Source: JAJPKK01 sp963802745
GTDB lineage: Bacteria > Pseudomonadota > Alphaproteobacteria > Rhizobiales > Xanthobacteraceae
Direction: 5' to 3'
Length of the DNA stretch: 64,000 nt
Assembly (NCBI GenBank): GCA_963802745.1
Contig: CAWDKL010000081.1
Coordinates: 1-64,000, forward strand
Shown: in pieces, positions 1-8,745 of the stretch
Layout of the letters: each line of letters starts with the position of its first letter
Position numbering within the stretch: the first letter of the stretch is position 1
The notes under the pieces: model-generated
Databases searched by the model: none
Told to the model about the DNA's origin: nothing
Seen by the model: the letters and a program-made list of their open reading frames with translations, nothing else
Translations under genes and position numbers: made by a program

Positions 1-163
1 CGATGATGATCGGCCGATCTGCAGTGTCGAACTCCAGGGTTTCGACCACTCGCTCGATGCACGGCAGCGCCAGAGCGATCCCTTCTGCCGGGAGCCTGGC
101 ATGCCGGTTGTAGGCACCTTTTCCTTCCATGGCGCTGGAGGTCTGATTTGGCTCGTTTGACAT
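1..163 (-). CDS. SAM-dependent methyltransferase, N-terminal fragment (runs off the window)
   Basis: The minus-strand frame opens with ATG at 163 and stays open to base 1, so only the first 54 residues are present. The conserved N-terminal stretch EGKGAYNRHARLPAEG followed by hydrophobic residues and TADRPIII resembles the start of bacterial members of the plant-type carboxyl methyltransferase (SABATH-like) family, where the segment leads into the SAM-binding loop (outside the window). A purine-rich AAAGG about 9 bases upstream of 163 supports this start; a second in-frame ATG lies at 130. The substrate cannot be inferred. Too short for the ORF cutoff, and recognised from memory of family N-termini, so the family call is moderate. 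Confidence 0.6.
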   Translation of the reverse strand, partial: MSNEPNQTSSAMEGKGAYNRHARLPAEGIALALPCIERVVETLEFDTADRPIII

Positions 164-260
164 GGCGTCAGCCTTTCGTCCGCTTGATAGTCTATTGCAG
201 CACGGCGGCAGTCGCGTTGAGCCTCAGTGTGGTACATTATTCCAACGATCTCATTTCGGC

Positions 261-1226
261 TCAGAACTCCCGTACTATTGGCCACCAGAGCTTCTCCTCG
301 TTTTCGACATAGGCCTTTGTCTCCGCTGGCGTCATGATCTTCGCCCGAGCGCCCAGCTCGTCGAAGCGCTGAGTGACGCTCGGGGTTTCAAGTGCGAGAC
401 GAAGCCCCCGGTTCAGTCGTTGCACAACGTGATCCGGCGTCCCCGCCGGAGCGGCGAGGCTCATCCACCCGACCGCACTGAAACCTTGCACGGTTTCGGA
501 AATGGCCGGCACGTCGGGAGTGAGGGGATCACGTTCGGGCGACGACACAGCAATAAGCTTGAGGTCGCCGGATTGGACCGCACCGAGCACCCCGGCCACG
601 CCATCGAGCGTTGCATGCACCCGCCCACCCAGGATATCCGTGATGGCCGCCGCTGTGCCACCCGTGGCATATGGGGCGATGGTGATTGGAATATTTCCCA
701 TTTTTGCCAATGCCAAAGCCGCAAAATACGGCAACGTCCCCGTGCCGTTCGTGCCGACTACGATCTCATGCGGCCGCGACTTCGCCAACGAGATGAGCCC
801 GGAGAGCGATGTAACGCCGAGCTTTGGCGGAACCGCAATGTACAGCGGGCCGTACTGGATTAAGCCGACCTGGATAAAGTCGCGATTAACATCGATCGTA
901 ATCTTGTCCTTCTGCGCCGGCAGAATCTGAAAGATCGACCCTGCGCCGCCGAGCAGCGTGTATCCGTCTGGCTGGGCGGATGCCACCGCGCGTGCAGCGA
1001 TCGCGCCGCCGGCGCCAGGTCGATTTTCAACAATCACCTGCTGGCCCCAAAGGCCGGTAAGCTGCTGGCCAACCAGGCGGACAAGGACATCCGGGCTGCT
1101 TCCAACGGGCAGCGGATTTATGATCTTGACGGACCTGTCCGGGAAGTTTTCGGCGGACGCGACACCGATCGACGTCACGGCGAATATGGCGGGCGGGATT
1201 AAGGCAACTAGCGAGAATCGACACAT
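261..1226 (-). CDS. Bug-family (tripartite tricarboxylate transporter) periplasmic binding protein
   Basis: 321 residues. A hydrophobic signal peptide ending near ASA (residues 23-25) precedes a mature protein with the family marks: FPDRSVKIINPLPVGSSPDV at the N-terminus, VENRPGAGGAIAAR, and SAQPDGYTLL. Bug (TctC/BordETella uptake gene) proteins bind small carboxylates in the periplasm for TctAB-type permeases; no tctA or tctB gene is in the window, as is common for the many orphan Bug genes in this bacterial group. A strong ribosome-binding site (GGGAGGAG, 5 bases upstream) fixes the start at 1226. It is divergent from the winged-helix regulator at 1398, which may control it. The ligand is unknown. 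Confidence 0.9.
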   Translation of the reverse strand: MCRFSLVALIPPAIFAVTSIGVASAENFPDRSVKIINPLPVGSSPDVLVRLVGQQLTGLWGQQVIVENRPGAGGAIAARAVASAQPDGYTLLGGAGSIFQILPAQKDKITIDVNRDFIQVGLIQYGPLYIAVPPKLGVTSLSGLISLAKSRPHEIVVGTNGTGTLPYFAALALAKMGNIPITIAPYATGGTAAAITDILGGRVHATLDGVAGVLGAVQSGDLKLIAVSSPERDPLTPDVPAISETVQGFSAVGWMSLAAPAGTPDHVVQRLNRGLRLALETPSVTQRFDELGARAKIMTPAETKAYVENEEKLWWPIVREF

Positions 1227-1397
1227 GTGATCTCCTCCCTGGGCGATCTGTGGATGGGGGCTTTGCCGCTAATTCAGTCTTCACTTAAGCACGTTCGGTT
1301 TGACTTGGCCCGAAGGATGTCTGAAATTCTTCTCAAGAAGATCAGAAAACGTAGGCGCGTCGCGTGGCCAACTGGCGTGGACCGAAAAGGAGCGACT
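1227..1397. promoter_or_regulatory. divergent intergenic region between Bug gene and regulator
   Basis: This 171-base stretch separates two divergent genes and must carry both promoters. It is AT-richer than the flanks around 1265-1350. An in-frame upstream extension of the regulator crosses it, but the extension shows no domain and the internal ATG at 1398 has the better ribosome-binding site. No operator could be assigned by eye. Confidence 0.4.
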
Positions 1398-3008
1398 ATG
1401 GCGGGGCCGACTTACGCCTTCGAGAGATGGACGCTCGATTGTGGCTGCGGTGTGCTCAAATCCGAAAATCGCGATGTCCCGCTGCGCCCGAAGAGTTTCG
1501 AGGTCCTTCGCTTTATGATCGAAAATGCCGGCCGGCTCGTGTCCCGTGACGACGTGCTCAGCGCAGTGTGGCCCGGCGTGACGGTGACGGAAGATTCCTT
1601 GACGCAATGCGTCAGCGAAGTGCGCCAAGCGCTCGGCGATCCCGGACAACGCATCCTCAAGACCGTCCCGAAGCGAGGCTATATTTTCGCGGTTCCTGTC
1701 GGTGCCGCGGGCCGTAGCGAACATAACCTAATAAGGGCTCCGTCGGAGATCGGGCAGCCAAATTCCCTGCCGGGCGCCGGACCCGGCTTGGCTTCGACCC
1801 TACCTCCGCTGCTCGACGGCCCGTCGGTCGCAGTTCTGCCGTTTGCGAATTTAAGCGGTGACGCGTCCCAGGAGTATCTCAGCGATGGGATCACTGAGGA
1901 TGTCATCAACGGCCTGTCGTACTTCTCCGACCTTGCAGTGATCGCGCGCAGTTCGTCTTTCAGTTACAAAGGCCGGGCGATTGAGGTGCGTGAAGTCGGC
2001 CAGCAACTCGGGGTGCGTTACGTCGTTGAAGGCAGCGTGCGCAGGATCGGAGATCGGATTAGGATCACCGCACAGCTCGTCAACGCACGGTCGGGGGTTC
2101 GACGATGGGGCGAGCGGTTCGACCGTGAGTTAGGCGACATCTTCGCTGTCCTCGACGAGATCACGTGTTCAATAGTCGGTATCGTCGTTGCACATCTCGG
2201 GAATGCGGAGGGGGAACGCATATCGCGAAAACCCCCGAGCTCCTGGACGGCCTACGATCTGCTGATGCGGGGCGACCAGTCGCTGCGGATGCTTGAGCAG
2301 TCATATGAGCGGGACCACCTTTACGCCGCACAGCGTCATTTCGCAGACGCTCGCAAGGTGGATCCGGACAACGCCAGGATATGCGCCATGTTGGGGTACA
2401 CGTATGTCCGCGCCCAGAACCATGTGGACGCACCGGAACTGGGGAATTTGGAGGTCCTCAAGCAGGGTTTTGAATTAATAAGCCAAGCCGTCCACATCGA
2501 CCCCAACGAGCCATCGGCACGCGCTCTTCTCGGTTGGGCCTTCGTGTGGATGCATGAGCCCGATGCCGCTGTGCGGCAATACGAGACGGCTCTGAGCCTC
2601 AATCCGAACTTCTGGGATTGGACATTTCCAAATGCGCTCGTATATGCCGGTGCGCCGGCGCGAGCCCTGGATCTCTTGCAAGCGCACGTCCGTTTGGATC
2701 CTTTCCATCCGCCGATGGTGCATGCGACCCAAGGCCACGCATTGTACACGCTCAAGCGATACGCCGAAGCGGTCGGGCCGCTCCGCGAAAGCATTCGCCG
2801 CGGTCCACATGTCCTTTTGGGTCACTTGTGGCTTGCCGCCACGCTGGTACGTATCGGACAGCCCGCGGAGGCGAGAGATCTGATCGCGGAGGTCTTGAGA
2901 CGAGCACCACGGATGACCCAAGCGCGGTGGCGCGCACCCTCGCTCTACCGTAATCCGGAGGATGCCGCGCACATGGCCGATGCCCTTCGGGAGGCAGGCT
3001 TTGCGTGA
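1398..3008 (+). CDS. winged-helix (OmpR-type) regulator with TolB-like and TPR domains
   Basis: 536 residues from ATG 1398, preceded by AAGGAG 5 bases upstream. Residues about 1-100 form a Trans_reg_C winged helix (LRPKSFEVLRFMIENAGRLV, then ENDING in VPKRGYIF), the DNA-binding domain found in CadC/HilA-like one-component regulators. Residues about 135-260 match the TolB-like N-terminal domain often seen in adenylate-cyclase-associated regulators (VAVLPFANLSGDASQEYLSD, YVVEGSVRR, AQLVNA). The C-terminal half consists of TPR repeats. There is no obvious membrane helix. The protein is probably a transcription factor whose C-terminal part senses a partner or ligand. Its divergent position beside the Bug gene at 261-1226 suggests, but does not show, a regulatory link. 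Confidence 0.85.
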   Translation: MAGPTYAFERWTLDCGCGVLKSENRDVPLRPKSFEVLRFMIENAGRLVSRDDVLSAVWPGVTVTEDSLTQCVSEVRQALGDPGQRILKTVPKRGYIFAVPVGAAGRSEHNLIRAPSEIGQPNSLPGAGPGLASTLPPLLDGPSVAVLPFANLSGDASQEYLSDGITEDVINGLSYFSDLAVIARSSSFSYKGRAIEVREVGQQLGVRYVVEGSVRRIGDRIRITAQLVNARSGVRRWGERFDRELGDIFAVLDEITCSIVGIVVAHLGNAEGERISRKPPSSWTAYDLLMRGDQSLRMLEQSYERDHLYAAQRHFADARKVDPDNARICAMLGYTYVRAQNHVDAPELGNLEVLKQGFELISQAVHIDPNEPSARALLGWAFVWMHEPDAAVRQYETALSLNPNFWDWTFPNALVYAGAPARALDLLQAHVRLDPFHPPMVHATQGHALYTLKRYAEAVGPLRESIRRGPHVLLGHLWLAATLVRIGQPAEARDLIAEVLRRAPRMTQARWRAPSLYRNPEDAAHMADALREAGFA

Positions 3009-3240
3009 GCGGCTGTTCGCACCGAGAGACTGGGGAGGTGATGACCGACTTCTCCTAGTGGCCATTGCCGAAATGACGCTCGGCCAACCTCGGCGGCAGC
3101 CTGCTGGGCTACTGCGGAACGCCCTTATATGCTTCAACCGCAAAAATCAGCGTGTTGCACTTCGCTGTTGAATGGGTCATGTCAAGAGACACGTGCTGGG
3201 AAACCGGAGACCTGTCCGCCCTGGTACCTACATCCGCAAA

Positions 3241-4404
3241 TCATTTCTGCACCGGCCGCGATGTCCACACCACACCGACGATGATCGCCATCCCCGCCAG
3301 CACGGCGGCGCAGAGCGCGACCACGGCCGGCCAGCCGGCATGGCTCCAGGCGATGCCCGCCACATAGCCGCCGACACTGCCCCCGATGTAGAAGCTGCTC
3401 ACATAGAGTCCGATCGCGGATGAGCGCCCTTCGGGCGCGCTCGCGGTCACATAGCCGGTGGAGGTCGCCTGGCTCAGCATCCCGCAGCCGGCGCACAGCG
3501 ACAGCCCGAGCACGATCACGCTGATCGGGCTGGCCACCAGCAGCAGCACGCCGATCATCCACACGGCGATCACGCCGAGCATGAAGGCGCGCCGGCCGAA
3601 CCGCAGCACCGCGCGTCCGGTGAGCGGCGCTGCCAGGGTCCCGATCAGGTAGGTGAGGAACAGCGCACCCAGCGCGGCGGGGGAAAAATCATAGGGCGGG
3701 GCGGCGAGCAGGAAGCTCACATAGGTGAACAACGCGATGAAAATGAACAGCACCCCGAACCCGACCGCATAGGTCGCGACCAACTGCGGGTTGCGCAAAT
3801 GGCGCAGCATCTGCAGCCCCGAGGCGCCGAATCCTGCCGAGCGCACGAAGCGCCGCTCGCGCGGCAGCAACACGGCGACGACGACGGCGCCCGCCAGGCC
3901 GATCGCCGCCAGCACCAGGAACGCGGCACGCCAGCCGACGATGTCGGCCAGCACGCCGGGGATCATGCGGCCGCAGAATCCCCCAAGACTCGACCCGGCG
4001 ACATAGACCCCGGCGACGCCCGCGATCTCGGACGGCGGCCATTCGTCGCCCACATAGGCGAGCAGGACCGTAAAGATCGGCGGCAGCAGCAGGCCTTGGA
4101 CGAACCGCCAGGCGATGATGGTGTGCACGTCCGCCGCGAGCGCCACCATCACGGTCGGGACGGTGGCGGCGAACATCGCCGCCGTGATCAGCCGTTTGCG
4201 CCCGAGCACATCCGCAGCCGCGCCGGTGAACGGAGCGGTGAGCGCGATGGCGAGCGTCCCGGCGGTGATCATCGCGCTGATCTCGCCGGCGCCGACACCG
4301 AACGCGCGCGCAAGTTCGGGCAGCAGCGCCTGCGGGGCATAGAGGTGGAGGAAGGTCGAAAAGCCCGCTGTTGCGACCGCGAGACGCCGAAAGTCGATGG
4401 CCAT
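3241..4404 (-). CDS. MFS transporter (YnfM-like efflux family)
   Basis: 387 residues with 12 predicted membrane helices and no soluble domain. The loop motif VLGRKRLITAAMF after helix 2 and FVQGLLLPPIFTVLLAYVGD in helix 4 are typical of major facilitator proteins of the arabinose-efflux/YnfM-type group. An open extension to 4737 is low in coding character; I chose ATG 4404 because the family starts just before helix 1 (DFRRLAVATAGFSTFLHLYA). The ribosome-binding site is weak, so the exact start is uncertain. Substrate unknown. The next genes upstream on the other strand are the mntA/hepT pair, and no operon is apparent. Confidence 0.85.
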   Translation of the reverse strand: MAIDFRRLAVATAGFSTFLHLYAPQALLPELARAFGVGAGEISAMITAGTLAIALTAPFTGAAADVLGRKRLITAAMFAATVPTVMVALAADVHTIIAWRFVQGLLLPPIFTVLLAYVGDEWPPSEIAGVAGVYVAGSSLGGFCGRMIPGVLADIVGWRAAFLVLAAIGLAGAVVVAVLLPRERRFVRSAGFGASGLQMLRHLRNPQLVATYAVGFGVLFIFIALFTYVSFLLAAPPYDFSPAALGALFLTYLIGTLAAPLTGRAVLRFGRRAFMLGVIAVWMIGVLLLVASPISVIVLGLSLCAGCGMLSQATSTGYVTASAPEGRSSAIGLYVSSFYIGGSVGGYVAGIAWSHAGWPAVVALCAAVLAGMAIIVGVVWTSRPVQK

Positions 4405-4619
4405 GCGGCCTGGATAGCAGCCCCCTGTATCGGCTGAAAGCGGGGCAACGTGGGTCGCGTGGTTCGGAATGAAGGGATGCGAACTCCACCGCAGTGCGGG
4501 CTGGTTGAACGCCTCATCCGACAGGCGTAAATCACCGGGCCGAACCATTTCCGTTTTCGAGCGCGCGGCGCAGCAAACAGTCCCGTTGCATTGCGAGGAA
4601 TGAACCCTGAGGAATCGCC

Positions 4620-4931
4620 ATGCATGCCGAGATTGCGGATAAACGCGGCGCGCTGATCGCATTGTGCCGGCGCTATGACGTGGCGCGGCTCGAAGTATTC
4701 GGTTCCGCGGCGCGCGGCGGGGATTTCGATCCCGCAACCAGCGATGCCGATTTTCTCGTGGCGTTCAAGCCGGGCGGCGCGCTGCCGCCGCTCGAGCAGT
4801 TCTTCGGGCTGGCGCATGCGATGGAGACGCTGCTCGGGCGGCGTGTCGATCTGGTCGAACTTTCCGCGGTCAAAAATCCTTTCGTCCAAGCCGGTATTGA
4901 TCGCTCCCGCGAGGTTGTGTATGGAGCGTGA
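4620..4931 (+). CDS. mntA: MntA-type nucleotidyltransferase antitoxin
   Basis: 103 residues. The minimal nucleotidyltransferase motif GSAARGGDFDPATSDADF (residues about 28-45) has the G-S signature and the D-x-D metal-binding pair, with a later VDLVEL segment supplying the third acidic residue. In characterised MNT/HEPN pairs the MntA protein neutralises HepT by transferring AMP to a tyrosine of the toxin. The ATG at 4620 has GAGGAA 7 bases upstream. The stop codon overlaps the next gene by 11 bases, so the two are translationally coupled. Intact; nothing suggests decay. Alternative: a kanamycin-nucleotidyltransferase-like protein of other function, less likely given the partner. Confidence 0.88.
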   Translation: MHAEIADKRGALIALCRRYDVARLEVFGSAARGGDFDPATSDADFLVAFKPGGALPPLEQFFGLAHAMETLLGRRVDLVELSAVKNPFVQAGIDRSREVVYGA

Positions 4932-5277
4932 TCCTAGGGCTTATCTTTGGGACGTAAAGCAGGCTGCCAATGCGATCGTCCGGTTCTCCGCCGGTCTCGA
5001 TGCCGCGAGCTATGCGGACAATCCGTTGGTGCGCTCCGCGGTCGAGCGGCAGTTCGAAATCATCGGCGAAGCGCTGAACCAGCTGTCGAAAGTCGCCCCG
5101 AACCTCGCGCATCGGATACCTCACATTCGCGACATCATCGGATTTCGCAACGTGCTGATCCATGGTTACGCGGCGATCGACGATGTCCGCGTCTGGCATA
5201 TCGCGCAAACATCGCTTCCCGGCCTCCGCGATGCGGTGTCCGCGTTGTTGGCCGAACTGGAGCCGCCCGATGCCTGA
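4921..5277 (+). CDS. hepT: HepT-type HEPN ribonuclease toxin (DUF86)
   Basis: 118 residues from ATG 4921, inside the end of mntA. The C-terminal half carries RNVLIHGY, an Rx4HxY motif: arginine and histidine form the HEPN RNase site and the tyrosine is the residue modified by MntA in studied systems. The preceding all-helical domain (WDVKQAANAIVRFSAGLD, VERQFEIIGEALNQLSK) is typical of the DUF86 HEPN group. With mntA this forms a complete toxin-antitoxin operon in which the antitoxin comes first. It is the intact counterpart of the frame-disrupted MNT/HEPN pair at 15669-16418. Confidence is high for family, moderate for activity. Confidence 0.87.
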   Translation: MERDPRAYLWDVKQAANAIVRFSAGLDAASYADNPLVRSAVERQFEIIGEALNQLSKVAPNLAHRIPHIRDIIGFRNVLIHGYAAIDDVRVWHIAQTSLPGLRDAVSALLAELEPPDA

Positions 5278-5307
5278 CCGCCGCCGGCGGAGGACAAATT
5301 CCGCGGC

Positions 5308-6912
5308 TCAAAGCGGCGCATCAACCCCCACCTGAGCGCGGGCACGGGCCAGCGTGTCTTCCGGCGTGCCGGACGCATCGATCGTCCCCCAGTCGTTCGG
5401 CCCCAGCGCATAGCGCTCTTGGGCGCGGGCGATCGCTTCATCGGCGTCCGAGGCATCACCTTGCCGCGACCCGACGCGCGCCACCCGGCTCGCCAGATCC
5501 GCAGTCAGGAACAGGCCGTGAAATGCGACGCCGCTCTCCTGCGCGATCGCGCGCAGCGCCCGGCGTTCCGCGGCGTGGGCGAACACGGCATCCACGACGG
5601 CCGAGTGGCCGGCCGCGATGACGCGCCGTGCCTTGTCGGCCAGCACCGCATAGACCCGCGCCGAACTTTGCGCCGTGTAGGCTGCGGGCGGTAGCCGCTC
5701 GGTTTCGCTGAGCCCTGCCAATGCCTTGCGTTCGACATCGGAGCGCAGCCAGATCGCGCCCGGCGCCGGCAACACCGAAGGGGCGAGCGCGCGGGCGAGT
5801 TGCGATTTGCCGGTGCCGGACAATCCGCCGACGCCGACCAGGACCGGGGCCGGCGGGGAGATCAGGCGGCACGCCAGCGCAAAATAGGCTTGCGCCGCGG
5901 CGCGGGCGCGCGGCTGGTCGGCGGGCGCCGCGAGGGCGGCGCGCGACGCCGTGACGTTGGCCCGGATCGCGGCGCGCAGCGACAGGAACAACGGCAGCGC
6001 CGCCAGCGCATCGAGATCGCTGTCGCGCCGAGTCTCGGCCAGATAGCGGTTGAGCACCGTGGTGGCGGCCGCCCCGAGCCCGCGTTCAACCAGATCCATG
6101 AGCAGGAAGGCGAGGTCATAAAGCACGTCGCCGGCGGCGATCAGCGGGCTGAACTCGATGGCATCGAAGAGTACCGGTTCGCCGTCGATCAGCGCCACAT
6201 TGCCGAGATGCAGGTCGCCATGGCCGCGCCGCACCAGGCCCAGGTCGCCGCGCGCCACCAGCAACGGACGCACGCGCTCCAGCATCGCGCGGCTCTCGCG
6301 CGACAGCGCCGCCGCCGCAACCGGCGCGAACAGTTTTGGGCTCGCCGCGAACGCCGCATCGTTACGGTCGATATAGGTCGATAGCTCCGCGATCCATGGC
6401 GCGGCGTCGACCACCGGTACGCGGGCATGGGTCGCGGCGACCGCACGGGCCAGCCGGTCCGCCAGCGCCAGGTCGATCGCCTTGGCATCGGCGAGGCAAT
6501 CGAGCGTCTTGGCCTCGTCGAACCGGCGCATCGCGACCGCCCATTCGACGATCTCGCCGTGGCCCGCCAGCGCCAGTGCACCGTCAGGCTCCCGTGTGAT
6601 CGGGATCACGCCAAGATAAATTTGCGGCGCGAACCTGCGGTTGACCTCAAGCTCGGCCTCGCATGCCGCTTTGCGCAGCGCCAGCGTGGAGAAATCCAGA
6701 AACGGATAGCGGACGGCACGCTTGACCTTGAAGGCGCGGTCGCCGGCCAAGAACACCACCGCCGAGTGGGTATCGATACGCCGCACCGGCGCGCCGCCGT
6801 GAGTCCGCGGATCGGCCAGGAACGCGAAGATATCGCCCTGGCTGGGGTCCTGCCGTTCCGTATGGCGGGGGCGATCGTCATGCGCGGTCAATGGTGTCGG
6901 CCTTCCGTGCAC
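5308..6912 (-). CDS. bifunctional aminoglycoside-phosphotransferase-like / P-loop kinase protein
   Basis: 534 residues with two enzymatic domains. The N-terminal part (about 25-340) is an APH/choline-kinase-like fold with the catalytic loop HGDLHLGN and the following DAIEF metal-binding region. The C-terminal part (about 355-525) is a small P-loop kinase with Walker A GVGGLSGTGKSQLARALA. Fusions of this kind (COG2187 plus COG0645) are widespread in proteobacteria and have no established substrate; antibiotic resistance should not be assumed. The frame opens with GTG at 6912; TTG codons nearby are alternatives, and no good ribosome-binding site decides the matter. It is convergent with hepT, which ends 31 bases away. 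Confidence 0.85.
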   Translation of the reverse strand: MHGRPTPLTAHDDRPRHTERQDPSQGDIFAFLADPRTHGGAPVRRIDTHSAVVFLAGDRAFKVKRAVRYPFLDFSTLALRKAACEAELEVNRRFAPQIYLGVIPITREPDGALALAGHGEIVEWAVAMRRFDEAKTLDCLADAKAIDLALADRLARAVAATHARVPVVDAAPWIAELSTYIDRNDAAFAASPKLFAPVAAAALSRESRAMLERVRPLLVARGDLGLVRRGHGDLHLGNVALIDGEPVLFDAIEFSPLIAAGDVLYDLAFLLMDLVERGLGAAATTVLNRYLAETRRDSDLDALAALPLFLSLRAAIRANVTASRAALAAPADQPRARAAAQAYFALACRLISPPAPVLVGVGGLSGTGKSQLARALAPSVLPAPGAIWLRSDVERKALAGLSETERLPPAAYTAQSSARVYAVLADKARRVIAAGHSAVVDAVFAHAAERRALRAIAQESGVAFHGLFLTADLASRVARVGSRQGDASDADEAIARAQERYALGPNDWGTIDASGTPEDTLARARAQVGVDAPL

Positions 6913-6990
6913 TCATGAAATCGCCCCGCTCCCGGATCCGGCGAACCGCCGTTCATGCCGAAAGCAAATTGCGGTGTGCGGAACACCCTT

Positions 6991-7026
6991 AATGCCCGCG
7001 CTTGTCGCAGGCATCTGCGTCTTTCC
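6991..7026. repeat. dispersed repeat family A, half copy
   Basis: ATGCCCGCGCTTGTCGCAGG followed by CATCTGCGTC matches the left arm of the family A copy at 44329 with few changes. The matching right arm is absent. Confidence 0.6.
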
Positions 7027-7218
7027 TTCTGCATCCTATAAACAAGGCGCGGCCGGCGGGAACCAGCCTGGAGCTGCCCGGCCCGCCTGCCGCGATAGCC
7101 CAGCTGATCCGACAATATGCTTCGGCTTGCTCAGAAGGATTTCTAACCGTGCGAGCGCGCGTTCCTCGCGAGCAAACGGATGGGCTTGACCGGACTCCGG
7201 TCAGATCGGAACGCCTGA

Positions 7219-7323
7219 AGTCATGGCCGGGCTTGTCCGGCTTGTCCCGCGGCCATCCACGTGTCGCTTGCGGCGGTTCTAGAACAAAGACGTGGATGGC
7301 CGGGACTTCGCCCGGCCATGACT
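7219..7323. repeat. dispersed repeat family A, full hairpin copy
   Basis: Imperfect inverted repeat: the left arm AGTCATGGCCGGGC is matched by the right arm GCCCGGCCATGACT, with inner arms GGCCATCCACGTGTC and GACGTGGATGGCC around a loop near 7270-7288. Related copies lie at 44329-44420 and 55483-55570, and half copies at 6991 and 24732. It would fold into a long stem if transcribed. Confidence 0.8.
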
Positions 7324-7410
7324 CCCAGATGTTCAGACGTGACCGGAATCCGGCTTAGCTTTCAGCTCGGCGCGGAATCCTTGCAACCCGGCATGCGTGC
7401 ATCCGGTGGA

Positions 7411-8619
7411 TTAAGGGTTGGCCGCCGCCAACCCTTTAAAGAGGAATTTCTGCACCCGATAGCCTTGCGACTCGCCGGTCACCAGATTGCCGTCCGGATC
7501 GACGCCGAGGCTGTGGATGTGGAAGAACTCGCCGGCCTTGCGGCCGGGCCCGCCGACATGGCCGATCTCGGTGAGCGAGGCGCGATCGAGGATCGCGATC
7601 CGTTCGTTGGAACCGTCGGCGACGTAAAGGAAGCGCTGCTCGGGATCGGCCGACAGCGCGACGCCGAAGGCCGTGCCGGTGCCGCGCGATTCCCGCTTCA
7701 CGAACCCTTCCTTCAGGAAGGTGCCGTCGAGGCGGAACGACTGGACCCGGTTGTTGGCGCGGTCCGCCACATACACGATGTCGTCCTTGGCCACCGTGAT
7801 GCCGTGGGGCGTGTTGAACTGCTGCGGCCCCGGTCCGCTTGTCTGCCGCGCGGTCGATGCCTTGTCGTCAGGCTTGTTGCCGTAGGCACCCCAGTGGCGC
7901 TTATAGGCGCCGGTGTCGGCATCGAACACCACGACGCGGCGATTGCCGTAGCCGTCGGCGACCAGCACCTCGTTGGTCTTGGCATAGACCGTGATGCCGG
8001 CGGGGCGGCTTAGATGCGTGGGATCGTTGCTGTCGGGTTTGACGCCGCCCTTGCCGATCTGCAGCAGAAATTTGCCGTCCTTGGTGAATTTGAGAATTTG
8101 CCCGTCGCCGTCGCCGTTGCCGGTCAGCCAGACATTGTCCTTGGCGTTAACCGCAATCCCATGTTCGCCGCTGCCGGGACGGCCGTCGCCGTTCAAGCGG
8201 CGCTGCGCCGTGCAGGACGCGCACTCGGCGAAGGCCGAGTGCAGCCCGCCGCGATTGAACCATTCGTATTGACTGGTTTTCGAAGGCCCGCCCCAACCCT
8301 GGATATATTGGCCCGCCGGAGTGAACGCGAGGACCGGCGGAGCCGCGCCGTACCCGTTCTCCGTGGCGTTGCCTTCCTCGAGGGTGTGCGGGCGCTGGAA
8401 AACCCAGACATTGCCGTGGGAATTGGCGGTCGCGCCGCCGACGCCGCCGAGCAGCATATGCTCCGGCATGGTGGGAAAATGCGGGTTGACCTCGAAAACC
8501 GGCACGACGACGCCCGCCTTGCGGTCCTGGGCCAAGACGGTTCCGTCAGATCCGCGGCCCGCAACAGTCGCCAAGGCGGCGGCGCCCAGCGCCGCGCCGA
8601 TCAAGAGCTGCCTGTTCAT
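7411..8619 (-). CDS. secreted NHL-repeat beta-propeller protein
   Basis: 402 residues. An N-terminal hydrophobic segment after MNRQ (LLIGAALGAAALATVAG) looks like a signal peptide or lipoprotein-less export signal. The rest is built of NHL-type repeats: HGNVWVF, HGIAVNAKDNVWLTGNGDGD, GYGNRRVVVFDADT, PHGITVAKDDIVYVADRANN and a last blade ending LGVDPDGNLVTGE. Six or more blades would form a propeller. Such proteins are found in the periplasm of soil proteobacteria; some are peptidyl-alpha-hydroxyglycine lyase relatives, but no catalytic set is evident here. Start at 8619 is set by AAGGAG 8 bases upstream. A cysteine pair CASC occurs near residue 135. Confidence 0.82.
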   Translation of the reverse strand: MNRQLLIGAALGAAALATVAGRGSDGTVLAQDRKAGVVVPVFEVNPHFPTMPEHMLLGGVGGATANSHGNVWVFQRPHTLEEGNATENGYGAAPPVLAFTPAGQYIQGWGGPSKTSQYEWFNRGGLHSAFAECASCTAQRRLNGDGRPGSGEHGIAVNAKDNVWLTGNGDGDGQILKFTKDGKFLLQIGKGGVKPDSNDPTHLSRPAGITVYAKTNEVLVADGYGNRRVVVFDADTGAYKRHWGAYGNKPDDKASTARQTSGPGPQQFNTPHGITVAKDDIVYVADRANNRVQSFRLDGTFLKEGFVKRESRGTGTAFGVALSADPEQRFLYVADGSNERIAILDRASLTEIGHVGGPGRKAGEFFHIHSLGVDPDGNLVTGESQGYRVQKFLFKGLAAANP

Positions 8620-8745
8620 GCGAGGACTCCTTGGGTTTGGGGGCATCACGGCCCGAACCTCATCTTTGGGGTCTTGTATCACGCCCATCGCCGCATGCGA
8701 ATGCCGCACGGCATCAAGCGCAACACCATCGCCATCGGGCAAAAT

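Larger units (their letters stand above)
6913..7410. other. gene-free 498-base region holding two repeat-A copies
   Basis: No convincing gene on either strand. It contains a half copy (6991-7026) and a full hairpin copy (7219-7323) of dispersed repeat family A. Copies of a short GACCGGA-x-TCCGG palindrome flank the full copy at about 7189-7202 and 7339-7354. Small open frames here are by-products of the repeat. Confidence 0.7.

Noticed and set aside
3799..4437. 212-residue plus-strand frame antisense to the MFS gene
   Set aside because: Low-complexity arginine-rich sequence without family features; a shadow of the transporter gene.
5308..6912. Aminoglycoside resistance gene
   Set aside because: The phosphotransferase-like domain is fused to a P-loop kinase, a widespread chromosomal family without demonstrated resistance function.
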